Assembly: GCF_001625305.1 (NCBI RefSeq)
Contig: NW_017804209.1
Location: 126,558-190,557 of the forward strand
DNA length: 64,000 nt
Source of the DNA: Branchiostoma belcheri
Lineage: Eukaryota > Chordata > Leptocardii > Amphioxiformes > Branchiostomatidae
Direction: 5' to 3'
The notes beneath the pieces were generated by a model. It had not been told where the DNA came from. It did not search any database and saw nothing but the letters and a program-made list of their open reading frames with translations. Made by a program: the position numbers and the translations under genes. Below, one piece after another: positions 33,401 to 44,100 of this stretch (positions within the stretch are counted from its first letter, which is position 1; every line of letters begins with the position of its first letter).

Positions 33401-33783
33401 AGGACGAACAGTCAGGAGTTGAAATAGAAACAACAAGCGTCAGTGACTACATCGTTGTGAGAAGCAGTGAACCATCAGAGCCAGCTGACTACCTGGATAT
33501 ACAGAATACTGACCAGAACAAAACTGATGACACCTCAGAACATGATTACGTCACGCTCCCAAACGCCGACAACAAAACTGATGACGACACACCGGAACAT
33601 GACTACGTCACCTTTCCCACTGACAAGAAAACTGATGACGACACACCGGAACATGCCTACGTCACCTTCCCCACCGACAACAAAACTGATGACACATCAG
33701 AACATGCCTACGTCACCTTCCCCACCGACAATAAGGTAGCAGAACACAGTATTCCTCCGCGACCCCCGGAGACGATGACGTAG
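29682..33783 (+). CDS. LRR-Ig single-pass receptor with a long Tyr-motif cytoplasmic tail
   Basis: Exons 29682-29967, 30699-31552 and 32011-33783 join in frame to 970 residues. Residues 1-19 are a signal peptide. LRRs follow (e.g. VTTLDLSANKI, LRTLNLAVNSI, LRTLDLSGNCL), then an LRR C-terminal cap (CDC at 215-217) and one Ig domain (Cys282 and Cys358; GTYTC). After a Thr-rich stalk comes a membrane span at about 430-452 (VVVASVIVVCVTLVVV) and a basic stop-transfer. The roughly 500-residue tail has seven or eight YEN(D/N)xxQF repeats from residue 484, several YDN motifs, an ITIM-like SDYIVV, YLDI and four YVT(L/F)P repeats. pYxN is the Grb2-type SH2 ligand. The last 15 residues come from an inserted element. 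A cell-surface recognition role is inferred; the ligand is unknown. Confidence 0.85.
30422..30481. repeat. (CTA)n microsatellite in LRR-Ig intron
   Basis: About 18 uninterrupted ACT/CTA units in the first intron of the receptor gene. Confidence 0.95.
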
Positions 33784-34211
33784 GGATAAGAAATGAGTGC
33801 GACAAACAGCTTGCACCGCTTGTACACAGCCTAACGTGGATGACACCGGGACATACAAGTTACCGTATGGTACCATAATATGTCGGCTTTGATATCGCAT
33901 AATTGAGATTAGGAAGGCTGCTCGATCGGCGTATAAATGCGCGTGACCTTTTCGCTGCCTGCCATGGTGAGTCGGCTGCAGTTCCGGTGCGCTCCGCAGG
34001 AGGCCATTTAAAAGAGGTCGGCATAATGTCAAAAAAACGATAACTTTTTGTACTTTTTTGTTATTTTGTACATCGTACCCTATATTTGAACATATTCGTT
34101 TCTCGCGCTTTTCTATGGTACCCTACTGTATTTTTATCCGAGTCGATGTCAGTCACTTCTGGGTCCTTAACTATAGAAATCCCCATAGGCGAAAAACTGT
34201 GTTCTGCTACC
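33735..34211. mobile_element. 477-bp TIR element inserted in the last exon of the LRR-Ig gene
   Basis: The left end is GGTAGCAGAACACAGT and the right end its exact complement ACTGTGTTCTGCTACC. The flank ATAA is duplicated (33731-33734, 34212-34215). Joining the flanks across one ATAA restores an in-frame TDNKTDDD repeat, so the insertion site is clear. The element contributes the codons VAEHSIPPRPPETMT and the TAG of the present protein. It has no transposase and is a non-autonomous DNA element. Confidence 0.85.
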
Positions 34212-34326
34212 ATAAAACTGATGACGACATCTCAGACCATGAATACGTCACACTCCCGAACACTGACAACAAAACTTATGACCGGTTTACAGAACATGAA
34301 TATGTCACATTCCCAAACAGCAGTTA
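34212..34326 (+). pseudogene. Stranded 3' coding segment of the LRR-Ig gene
   Basis: It encodes KTDDDISDHEYVTLPNTD then TEHEYVTFPNSS and a stop, the same repeat as the end of the receptor tail (DHDYVTLP, EHAYVTFP). It is separated from the gene only by the 477-bp element. It would be translated from an allele without the element, or if the element were spliced out. Confidence 0.85.
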
Positions 34327-34530
34327 GCAGAGGGTGCAAAAATATTAAAAGTGAGGACATTCGTCAACGTGACAAGTGTGCCCATCAATTATAAAAAATC
34401 AGCAGTCCTGTGTTGTAGTTTTTGTGCTGCAATTTCTTAATTAAAGTAGGCAACTCGAAATTGCACTAAAATGCCGATAAAATTTGATAAAAGCAGTCAT
34501 CTTTATGTTCTTTTTAAATGAACAGACTGC

Positions 34531-34835
34531 ATAGCCTGGCTGCCATACTCCGTAGTTTCCAATTAGGGAGGGCCTGCAGGGGGGGGGGGGAGGGTCTCGA
34601 AAACGCTCTACGCTGAATTCAGAAACCTCTCGATTACGCTTTACGATAAATTCCAAGTGGCTACGACGCATTACGTAGAATTAAAATGCCGAATACGCTC
34701 TACGCAAAAATATTAGAGCGGTCCGTCTACGCTCTACTTAGAATTAAAACGACCGATTACGCTCTACGAAAAAGGGCTTGCGGGCCCCCATTTGGGAGCC
34801 AGCGGAAACTACAGAGGACGGAACCCAGGCTACAG
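34531..34835. mobile_element. Inverted-repeat element with AGCCTGG termini
   Basis: The left part ATAGCCTGGCTGCC...GTAGTTTCC and right part GGAAACTACAGAGG...CCCAGGCTAC form interrupted inverted ends. The interior contains repeats of the form ATTACGCTCTACG and a G-run (34579-34590). Non-coding. Confidence 0.55.
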
Positions 34836-34839
34836 AACG

Positions 34840-35990
34840 CCCACCCGTTTGGCTCAGAACAGGTCATGACATCATCCATCACCATGGTAACAAGGCAGAC
34901 TAATCTTGTGTGTCCTTGTATGAAATAAGCCTCCTGTGCAGTCAGCATATTTTGTGTATTTTTTTTTCAAGACACATTTGACTTCACCTCCATCCAACAA
35001 AGCAGTGTAGTTTATGTAAACACACATAGACAAACATGTACTCAATGATTGTACTGTAAAGAGTATGTGTATCATGAATGTGACAAACATTGCTAAGAAA
35101 GTTAGGTTTGCTTAAAAATTTGAGACAGAGAGGAGTTATGTCATTTGTCAACTCAAGTAATAACATTCTTAATTAAGAAAATAGTACATGTGTAAATATT
35201 ATCATTAATCTATGAATCATGATTTATGCACTGCTATACAATGTCAAAATACTAGATGACCACCATAAGTGTAGATGCTGGAAAGAAATTACCAAGTTGA
35301 AACAAAACATTTGTAAGGCCATTACTGATAGAAGTTGTGATTTGGAGTGGTTGGATGTTTAGTAAAGAACTGTGTAATACATTCAAGATTTGTAGATGGA
35401 TTTTAGTGGTTACAAGTATGTTCCTACAATGCCCATTTGTATGTAGGATTATGTACAGTTTTGAGCTGATGACTCATGGACATTATGAATGAGACAATGG
35501 TACAAAACCTGATAACAAGTAGATATTTACTAATACGTGAAAACAATTACAACTAAATTATACTTTAAAGACACATCGCCATATCACTATTGCTAACTTA
35601 AACTGTATTTAACATCTGTTCAGAAATATGTCAACTTACACATTAAAAATTCACCTAGTGCTTAACACTTTCATGTCATTACTTGTGCAGACTACTGTGT
35701 ACATTGTGGTCCTGTCTTTTAAATTTAAGCCATAATAGATACATCAAGTGGCCATAGCATTTTTAAAAAGTGCCCTTCTCAGATTTCCAGCTATGTTTCA
35801 AAATGAAACACAACAATCTTCACTGACTGTGCAGTAGTGAGTACACTGTGATGGTGCTTTGAACCACCCAGTCGTCGAAAATCAATCTACTAAAATGGGG
35901 AAATAAAAAGATAGCAGCCTACTACACTAACTGCTACAGGACCTTGTGTACTGTTTCCATCAGGTATAGTTGATGTTGGAACAAATATCT
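34840..35990. other. No gene recognised
   Basis: AT-rich intergenic DNA between the LRR-Ig receptor and the TXNL4A 3' repeats. No exon, inverted repeat or RNA gene is evident. Confidence 0.4.
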
Positions 35991-35994
35991 AGAG

Positions 35995-36414
35995 CACAGG
36001 TAAAATTTTGCATGATCTGTATTTGATGGAGTGATCTTCGAAGTATTTTGGATGTGAATTTTAGTATCTGTATTTGGTTCAGTTGTTCTTGGTTGACCTG
36101 CATGTAATATCTAGTATCAGTACTTGGTTGAGTAGTCCTTGTGATCTGTGTAAGATTCCTACTCAGAAATTCTAGTATCTGTACTTGGTAGAGTAGTCCT
36201 TGGGTGATCTGTGTAAGATTTTTACTCAGAAATTCTAGTATCTGTACTTGGTTGAGTAGTCCTTGGGTTGACATAACAGAGACCATTGTTTGATGTTTTC
36301 TAGTATCTATACTTCGTTGAGTAGTCCTTAGGTGACACCACGAGACCTCTACCCTTCCTAGCTCCCCTGTAGACCACCTCTATAATAATGTCCACCATCT
36401 CCTGTGTGTGATTT
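35995..36414 (-). repeat. Tandem copies of the TXNL4A stop-codon region
   Basis: Downstream of the gene (minus strand), the last coding bases (AAGTACAGATACTAG and the preceding CTACTCAACC) recur at least five times with growing divergence, near 36060, 36112, 36172, 36235 and 36300. The nearest copy, 36300-36404, still encodes QEMVDIIIEVVYRGARKG and ends KDYSTKYRY-stop, with one additional Ile codon. Confidence 0.85.
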
Positions 36415-37355
36415 CTAGTATCTGTACTTGGTTGAGTAGTCCTTAGGTGACACCACGAGACCTCTGCCCTTCCTAGCTCCCCTGTAGACCACCTCTATAA
36501 TGTCCACCATCTCCTGTTTGTCCTCGATGGCCCAGTTGATCTTGTTGTTGTTTCCTGTTCCCAAGTCGATCATGATGTGTTTGTTTCTGTAGAAGAACAT
36601 GACTGTGCACGGGTCGTACAGTTCGTACATCTTACAGAAGTCTGGAACCTCCGAGATGTCCACAAGGTAGATCACTGCGAAGTTCTTGATCTTTAAAGAA
36701 AAGACAACACATTTGTTACATACACTCACACTTTCCTTTTAAGAGAGTTTATGACTGATACAATGAAAGTAAAGTCACTGAGACTCGCAATCATACTTGA
36801 TTTGTTTTGCGCCTTGGCAACTGCCTGATTTACGAATTCTGTCATTGTTTTGAATCTCGTGGCAACCTAAGTAGGTTTTCCTGCTCCTTTTTTTCTTTGT
36901 TCACCCACGACTCTATCCATGACAGACTATCAAGTTTTCCTTTTTTTCTTCAGCCATCCTACTAGAAAGAATATACTACTACTAGTATATCCATTGTCCT
37001 TTCTGTTATATAATTTAATTCATTTAAATTGGCACAATGTAATATAAATTGAGCACAAGCAGCATACATACGCGCTGCAGTGCCCTACATTAACTATGGA
37101 TTAAGTACAACAGACCTTAGTACATATTCTAGTACACGTAATATGTACATTTAGTAGTAGATGATTGATAAATTTGTTATAAAAGAATATGGGTTGCCAC
37201 ACCTTGTCTGCGATGGAATATAAGGTCTCATCCATTTTCATAGAGGTGGGGTCCCAGTCGTGGCCGAACCTGATCACAACAACCCTGTCCTCCTCCGACA
37301 GAATGGCCTGGTCCACCTGCCAGCCATTGGTCAGATGTGGCAACATGTACGACAT
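36415..37355 (-). CDS. TXNL4A: Thioredoxin-like U5 snRNP protein 4A (Dim1)
   Basis: A conserved spliceosomal component of the U5 and U4/U6.U5 tri-snRNP with a thioredoxin fold lacking the redox CxxC. Exon 1 is 37355-37203 (MSYMLPHLTNGWQVDQAI to SIADK) and exon 2 is 36690-36415 (IKNFAVIYLVDISEVPDF to DYSTKYRY). The junction is AAG|GT...AAG|ATC. The product is exactly 142 residues, the length of human TXNL4A, and nearly identical to it. The start is the methionine that begins the family-wide MSYMLPHL. An inverted CCAAT box lies just upstream. The gene is head to head with NDUFA9. Confidence 0.97.
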
Positions 37356-38145
37356 GGCGACCAATCAGAAGCTGTCCTTTCCGAGGGAAGAAAACTGTGG
37401 TGTACGTATGTAAAAACAATTGAATTAGTATAACACTATCTTAACAGAGTTTTTTTTTTATTAATAACTTCATAAGAAGTTTGAATTCAAAACTGAAAAA
37501 AAATCAATGGCATTACTTACATAATAGCATAATACCTGATTAATATAAACAAAAATGTAATTTTTGTCATTAACATGAATACTATTACAGAAAAATGCAG
37601 CTTTACACTAACATGTTTAGGGGAAAGGTCCGCAGAAAGTCCCTTCCTTTTTCATGACCAAGGTAAAGGCCAAGAAGCATTTTTTTTTACGGCAAAAGCA
37701 TTCTGCCCCCCTCCCCACGCCACACATGGAAGTGAAAACAAAGACAAAATCCAACCTTTTCTGGGAAAATAGCCCCTTTCTATGTCCCGTTAACACGCTC
37801 TCCTGGAGTAGGGTTCTTCCGGCACTCAACTTTGTAATATGTGCGAAAATATATTATAATACAATCCGCAATTTTGTGAGAAAATCTGAAAGTAAAATTT
37901 CGAGACTTTTCTTGCCGGGCATGTCAGTGACGTTGGGGTCAAAGGTTATACTTCGACATAAGAACAAAATTTTCAAAAGAATTTTTTAATATAGTTTATC
38001 ATGTGTGTATAACTTTTGACAAATAGTAACATCATAGATTATTTCTGGTATTCTTATAGGGATTAAAATTCTTTTTGAATTTTTTTCTGAAATCACGATT
38101 CTCGCGAGAATTCACGAGAGTTTGACTTCAGGCCGAAAGAAGAAA
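37356..38145. promoter_or_regulatory. Shared intergenic region of the divergent TXNL4A and NDUFA9 genes
   Basis: Only about 790 bp separates the two start codons. On the TXNL4A side, CCAAT lies at 37363-37367. On the NDUFA9 side, the palindrome TCTCGCGAGA lies at 38100-38109. The middle (37615-37830) is GC-poor, with no exon seen. A bidirectional promoter is inferred from the arrangement and these motifs, but two separate promoters are possible. Confidence 0.55.
38100..38109. promoter_or_regulatory. TCTCGCGAGA promoter element
   Basis: A perfect palindrome 37 bp before the NDUFA9 start codon. This motif is a known TATA-less promoter element of housekeeping genes in animals, bound by BANP in mammals. 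Its position at a mitochondrial complex I gene fits that role. Confidence 0.65.
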
Positions 38146-41100
38146 ATGGCAGCCATTCTGGTGGTCAGAAGTGCCGGATTGGCAGGTAAATATCGTCCGT
38201 TTTGTGGCTAAAGGAGTACGTTGGTAGCTAGATTACGAATTTACATACCGTACTGAAAGATATGCGTGCAGTGTCAACTACTTTTGAGTCCCCAAAACTC
38301 GGTGACGCCGCCCAAAACAACGCGATCCTCGGTGCCCTTCACTGGGAAGGGCAACAGCTGAGGAGGGGGAGGGGGTCAGGGAGCAAGGGGAAGGGGGTCC
38401 TGGACATTTGAGATGTCGTCAGATTCTATTAAGATTTCAGAACTTAAAATCTGAGTGCAATGAGATGTTAAATGATTGGTAATGTTCTTTGCAGCCTGAA
38501 TTTTGAAAAATATGGTGCTTACAAGTAAGTTACAACTTAACTTACAGACTTTGCAAGATACACATACTGCAGATGTTGACTGTGCTCTGTTCTCATGGTT
38601 TTGCAGTCACCATTTTACCATGACACCGCAAATATATTTATGCTTTTTCAATTGTATTACTACTACTGTGCTATAAAATTGTTTTTGCGAATAAGACACT
38701 GTGAAAACCTCCTTTTTCCATCTACTGCAAAATTAAGTCCCCACAAAAATAGATGACAATACTACTCGACTGACAACACAAACACCTGTTGTTGTTGACG
38801 TGACATGTTGTTGTTTACCTGTTGTTGTTGACATGTTGTTGTTTACAGGCCACCAGCTGAGCCCCGTAGCAGGGGTGTCAGTCCTGCACAGCTGCGGTGT
38901 CCACAATAACAGATACACATATAACAACATAAAAAACATTTGTTACTTGTTATTATTTACATGTTGTTGTTTACCTGTTGTTGTTTACCTGTTGTTTACA
39001 GGCCACCAGCTGAGCCCTGTAGCCGGGGTGGCAGTCCTGCATAGCCGGGGTGTCCACAATAACGTGATCCCGACCGGTGCCCACGTGCCGCGGGGGAGGG
39101 GAGGGCGCTCGTCCTTCAGCGGTATCTGTGCGACTGTGTTCGGAGGCACCGGCTTCCTGGGACGATACGTCATCAACAAGCTTGGTACGTAACGGGAATT
39201 AGGTTACTCTTTTGGCATATTCATTAGATAGATATTTTTAGACATTAACTCTTTGTACAAATACAATATAAGCAATCGCCATGACATCACATCCAGTGAG
39301 TGGTAGGTTAGAGTGGGTAATAAAAGTTTTCACTCTACAGAGTTTCAGTTTACTAGTGTTAAGATGCTCTTTAGGCCCTTTAATTAAAGCCAATCTTCCA
39401 GGGCTCCTGCACAATTTCATTAAAAGTACAGATATTTAGATTTACCTCCATGTTTTACCTATTCCTGATATTTAGTAGGTGGGTCTTCATGAGATCCCAA
39501 AATTGATTAGATTTTGGGTCCTCTGGAAGCTTGTTATGGTACTGCAGCCAGACTGATTGTGTTATACATTTTGCCTGATTGTCCCTGCAGGTCGGGATGG
39601 CAGTCAGATCGTGGTTCCACACAGATGTGACTGGTACAAGACTCTGTACATGAGACCTATGGGAGACCTGGGCCAGATCGTCTTCTCTGTGAGTTTCCAA
39701 TCCTAGTTTTATCTTTACATATTCTTTTGCAAAAGGAGGCTGCATTTTCACTCTCTGTTTCTTTGTAACTGTGATGACTAAGAAAGTTGACCTTAGCTGT
39801 CTAAAGCTAGGTAGGTTTATATACTAGTTTTCATCTGATTTATTAGATACATGTACCTTTCCCAAAGGCACAACATCTGGCTTGCTACAGACTAGGTTTT
39901 AGTGGTGCTTTGATTTAATATGTAAAGTTGTGATATTCAAGACCAAAACCTTTAGACTCAAGTCAGCATTACCTAACTAGAATTAAGTAGAAAGCGAACA
40001 TTTGCATTGTCTGACACTGGAAAATAAACTGTACAACATTGAAGAGGTTCATCAGTCACATAAGATTACAGTTAGTAGAATGTTCTTCAACCAGTGACTG
40101 TTTCTGTAAGGTGAAACTGTACCACACATGGTGTTTTTTTTCTACACAGGAGCTGGACGAGAGAGACCCTGAATCGTACAGGAAGATGCTGCAACATTCT
40201 AATGTAGTCATCAATCTCATCGGCAGGGACTATGAGTCCAGGTCAGTTATCTTCAGCCCCTGTCACTCATTCAGGACCTTCCAATGACTCTGCTCCCAAA
40301 CACTGTCCCCAACCTGGGTTAGCTCTAGGATTGGGAATAGTCTAGCATTCATCCTATTTTAGCCCCTAGCCGGTCGCTCCTATTGATTGTATCTATGAAG
40401 ATAGACCTTTTGTAGATGGATGGCCAGTTTGTTACTCGTATCTTACTTTTAACAGTTCTCTGCTCTATAAACCATCTTGTCATATCTTCCTCCTGACACT
40501 GATATTTCCAACTCAAAATGCTTCAGAATCTGTTTCTGCAAAAGTAAATCATTCAGATTGAACTAACTTTTCTATTGTGACACATTTTAATTTTTTTATA
40601 AATTTTCATTGACAAACACATTGTATGGACTATGAACACATTTTAAGTTTTTAAAAACTTTTTCAGTGACAAACACACTTTCTCTCCCCTCACAGAAACT
40701 TCAAGTTTGAGGAGGTAAACGTTGACTTTGCGCGTATGATCGGCCAGCTGTGTCAGGAGGAGGGAGTGGAGAGACTGATCCACGTGTCGTCGCTTAATGC
40801 AGACCCAAACAGCGAGTCTAAACTGTACAGGACAAAGGTAAGGTCACTGGACTTTCAGGTAGTACTGTAAATCACTTATATTTGTGGTACTATTCTATTC
40901 ACTGTTTTCGCTGTCGCAATTTACCGCGAACAAATAATTTGCCAACTTTCTTTCTGCACCTGCAGCCACCAATAACATAAAGTACTGCAAACATGTCCAA
41001 TTTTCTCAGACTTCGAAATTTTGGTACCACAAATAAAAAGTGATTTGCAGAATTTTATTGGAACTTGGGAGTTCATTTTGCAGCTGTGTGTGTGTTGGGG

Positions 41101-44100
41101 GGGGGAGCGAATGGAGATCTTTGTTCTGTTGTAAGTTTGTGGTTGATATTGTCATGTGTTGACAGCCACTCACAAAGAGTATGACAAGTCTACATTGTCA
41201 GTAGTCAGTTGCTTGTTAATATGTAGAAGTACAGTAGTGATACAAATAGATTTAATGCAATAGAAACGGCCCCACAACTTGAGAAAAAATTAACTTCCAT
41301 GATAGATCTATGTGATTGTACACATCAACTTTCAAAGGAAAACTGATGCACTTGAACAGAGGTGTGGTACCTTGACCCCATTGGTCACGGGTCACGTGAC
41401 TCCTCGGCACCTGATTGGCTGCTGAGTGTCACCTGACCCACCCATGGTTCACCTACCTACACTAAGTGCTAGAGAAACCGCCGTGCAGTGCCCTGTAGTA
41501 CTCCTGCCTTGTCTGGAGTGCTTGGAACCTGCAGTGGTTCAGTTCTGGGGAGATTCTGTCTGTATCAGAACTGAACCTGGCAAGTGATGGAGAATTAAGC
41601 CTAGGAAAACTGTCAGATACAGTCCTAGGTTATGACTCCTCATACAGTTACACTACAGTTCATATTGGGTGTAATATTTGAAAGGATACAGTATTTCTGA
41701 TCAACTACACTAGTAAGGTCTCTACAGATCTCTAATTGTACACTCAAAAAGTGGACTTTCTTTTGTGTAATTTGTGCATACATGAACACGTGTGTGTGTA
41801 TATGTATAACAATCACTCACACTAACTCACATACTAGCACTTGATGTTTTAGTAACTTTTATTTATTTTATTCACATGGATTTTTGAGCATTGGATAGGA
41901 AGCACTTGTTGTGCTTATGTAAATCCGCTGCTCATAAAACATAATACAAATGTAAACATAAAGATGACATAAAGTATAGCATTAACATAAAATGAAAGTG
42001 GCTGGCGCACCAATACCTAGCATAACATTATTGAGATTGGTCAAATCTTCCAGAGTGGTGGATATAGTTAAACACAATATCAAAGATACGGCAGTTGGTA
42101 GGGTATGGGAGGGAGGGGCTACCTGTAAGAAGTAGAGTACATAATGTGGCGTCGTTTGCATTGAGTGGGTCGGAAAGAAGTATGTTTTCAAGATGAAGGC
42201 AAGATATGGATAACAACATTTTGGTCCTTTCAGTATTATAACATGTGCAGTGTAATAAATAGTGTTCTGGTGTCTCATTCGGATGCCCACATTTGCACTC
42301 GGGACTACTGATACAGTGATGCTGGAATAGGTGGTAGTTCAGCTGGCTGAAACCAAGCCTGAGTCTGGTAAGGTGAGTCACATGGTGTCCGTGGCCGTGA
42401 GAGTAGTGAGGATGTCTGGGCATGCTATCAAAGCAAGACTCTAATTCATTTTTGAATGCACGAATGGATGGGGATTCTTTGGCGGTCTGGGGTAACTTGT
42501 TCCAAGAGAAAACAGCAGAAGGCAAGAAAGATTTTTTGTACTTTTCAGTTTTGAGGGTAAAAGGGAGATAATTCTGGTCAGTACGCAGGCCATAAGGGGT
42601 GGAATCACGGATAAGTGGGGGAACCAAGTCTTGTAGATATTTGGGAACTAAGCCATTGGCCATTTTATAAAAGTGAACAAGTTTGAACTTTTCGCGTCTG
42701 TTGGCAAGTGTTTCCCAACCGACGTCACATAGAATGCGGTGGTGATTCGTACCTCTCATTGCGCCTGTGCAAGCCCGGGCAGCGGACACCTGGACTGACT
42801 CAAGGAGGTCTGAATCCTTCATAAGAACACCACACCAGGCAACATTGGCGTACTCAAGTAAAGGACGTATCATGGCTTTGTACAAGATTTCAAGCGTTTT
42901 CCGTGGCACAAAATTTGATACTCTTGTTAACAAGTTAACTCGCTTCATTGCTTTCGTCACCAGAGTTGACACGTGGAGTGACCATGATAAATTTGGAGTG
43001 AGATGTAAGCCAAGGTGCTGGTGAGAGGGAGTTTCAGTCAGCTGAACACCTCTAAAGTATAGTGGTGGGTGAAGAACCTTTCTTCTTTTAGAGGAAAAAG
43101 TCATCAGTTCTGTTTTGCCGGGATTGAATGTTACAAGCCACTGGTCTGACCAGTCTGACACTACACTGAGATCATGATTCAGTCTGTTCGCTGAGACAAC
43201 GGGATCCATGATTATCTCTAACAGTGCGGTGTCATCAGCAAAAAGACGGGAATCTGTTCGTAGGTTGTCAACAAGGTCATTTATAAATACAAGAAAGAGC
43301 AATGGGCCGAGAAGTGACCCTTGTGGAACACCTGCATCAATTGATAGCCATTCAGAGCACATCCCGTTTATAACAACTCGCTGTTTACGATCGCTCAGGT
43401 AGGATTCAATCCATAATAAGAGAGACCCAGTAACTCCTAGTTGTCGCAGCTTAAAGATTAATCCCCCATGCCAAACCTTATCAAAAGCTTTAGATATGTC
43501 AAGAAAAACTGCACGGGTTTCGAGGCCTTGGTCAAGTGCTTGATGAATTTTGTGGACTAAATAGGTCAATGAATTAACGGTGGAATCTCCCAAGGCGAAC
43601 CCGGCATTACGGTCAGTGAGAAGCTTGTTCCTGTGGAAGTATGAGGACAGTTGATTATGGACTATTCTTTCAAAGACCTTTGACACACAACATAGGAGGG
43701 ATATGGGTCTGTAGTTTTCCTTGATCTGCTTGTCTCCTTTCTTGTGCACGGGCACAACATTCGAACATTTCCAAATTTTTAGTAACTTTCCTTTTGGTAG
43801 TATGTTCAATAGTCCTTGTCATACATTATAGTATGATTGTACCATGTACAATTGTTGTGCAAAAAAAGTTCTTCCTATATAGTAAAACATGATTAAACAC
43901 ATTTAAGACAATACCTTCTAAATCTAAGAACCTTCTCTTCCTGTAAGTTTGAAGGAGAGCAGGCAGTGAAGGAGGTTTTCCCAGACGTGACCATCCTGCG
44001 GCCTGCACAGATGTTCGGCAGGGAAGACAGGTTCCTCAACTACTACGCCAGTAAGCACACATTCATACTTCTATTCTGGTAGAATTTCTGTGAAGTAAAG

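Noticed and set aside
43777-43809. Extension of the LINE protein upstream to the first possible start
   Set aside because: The 13-bp target duplication places the element end at 43776, so the first residues of that frame come from host flank.
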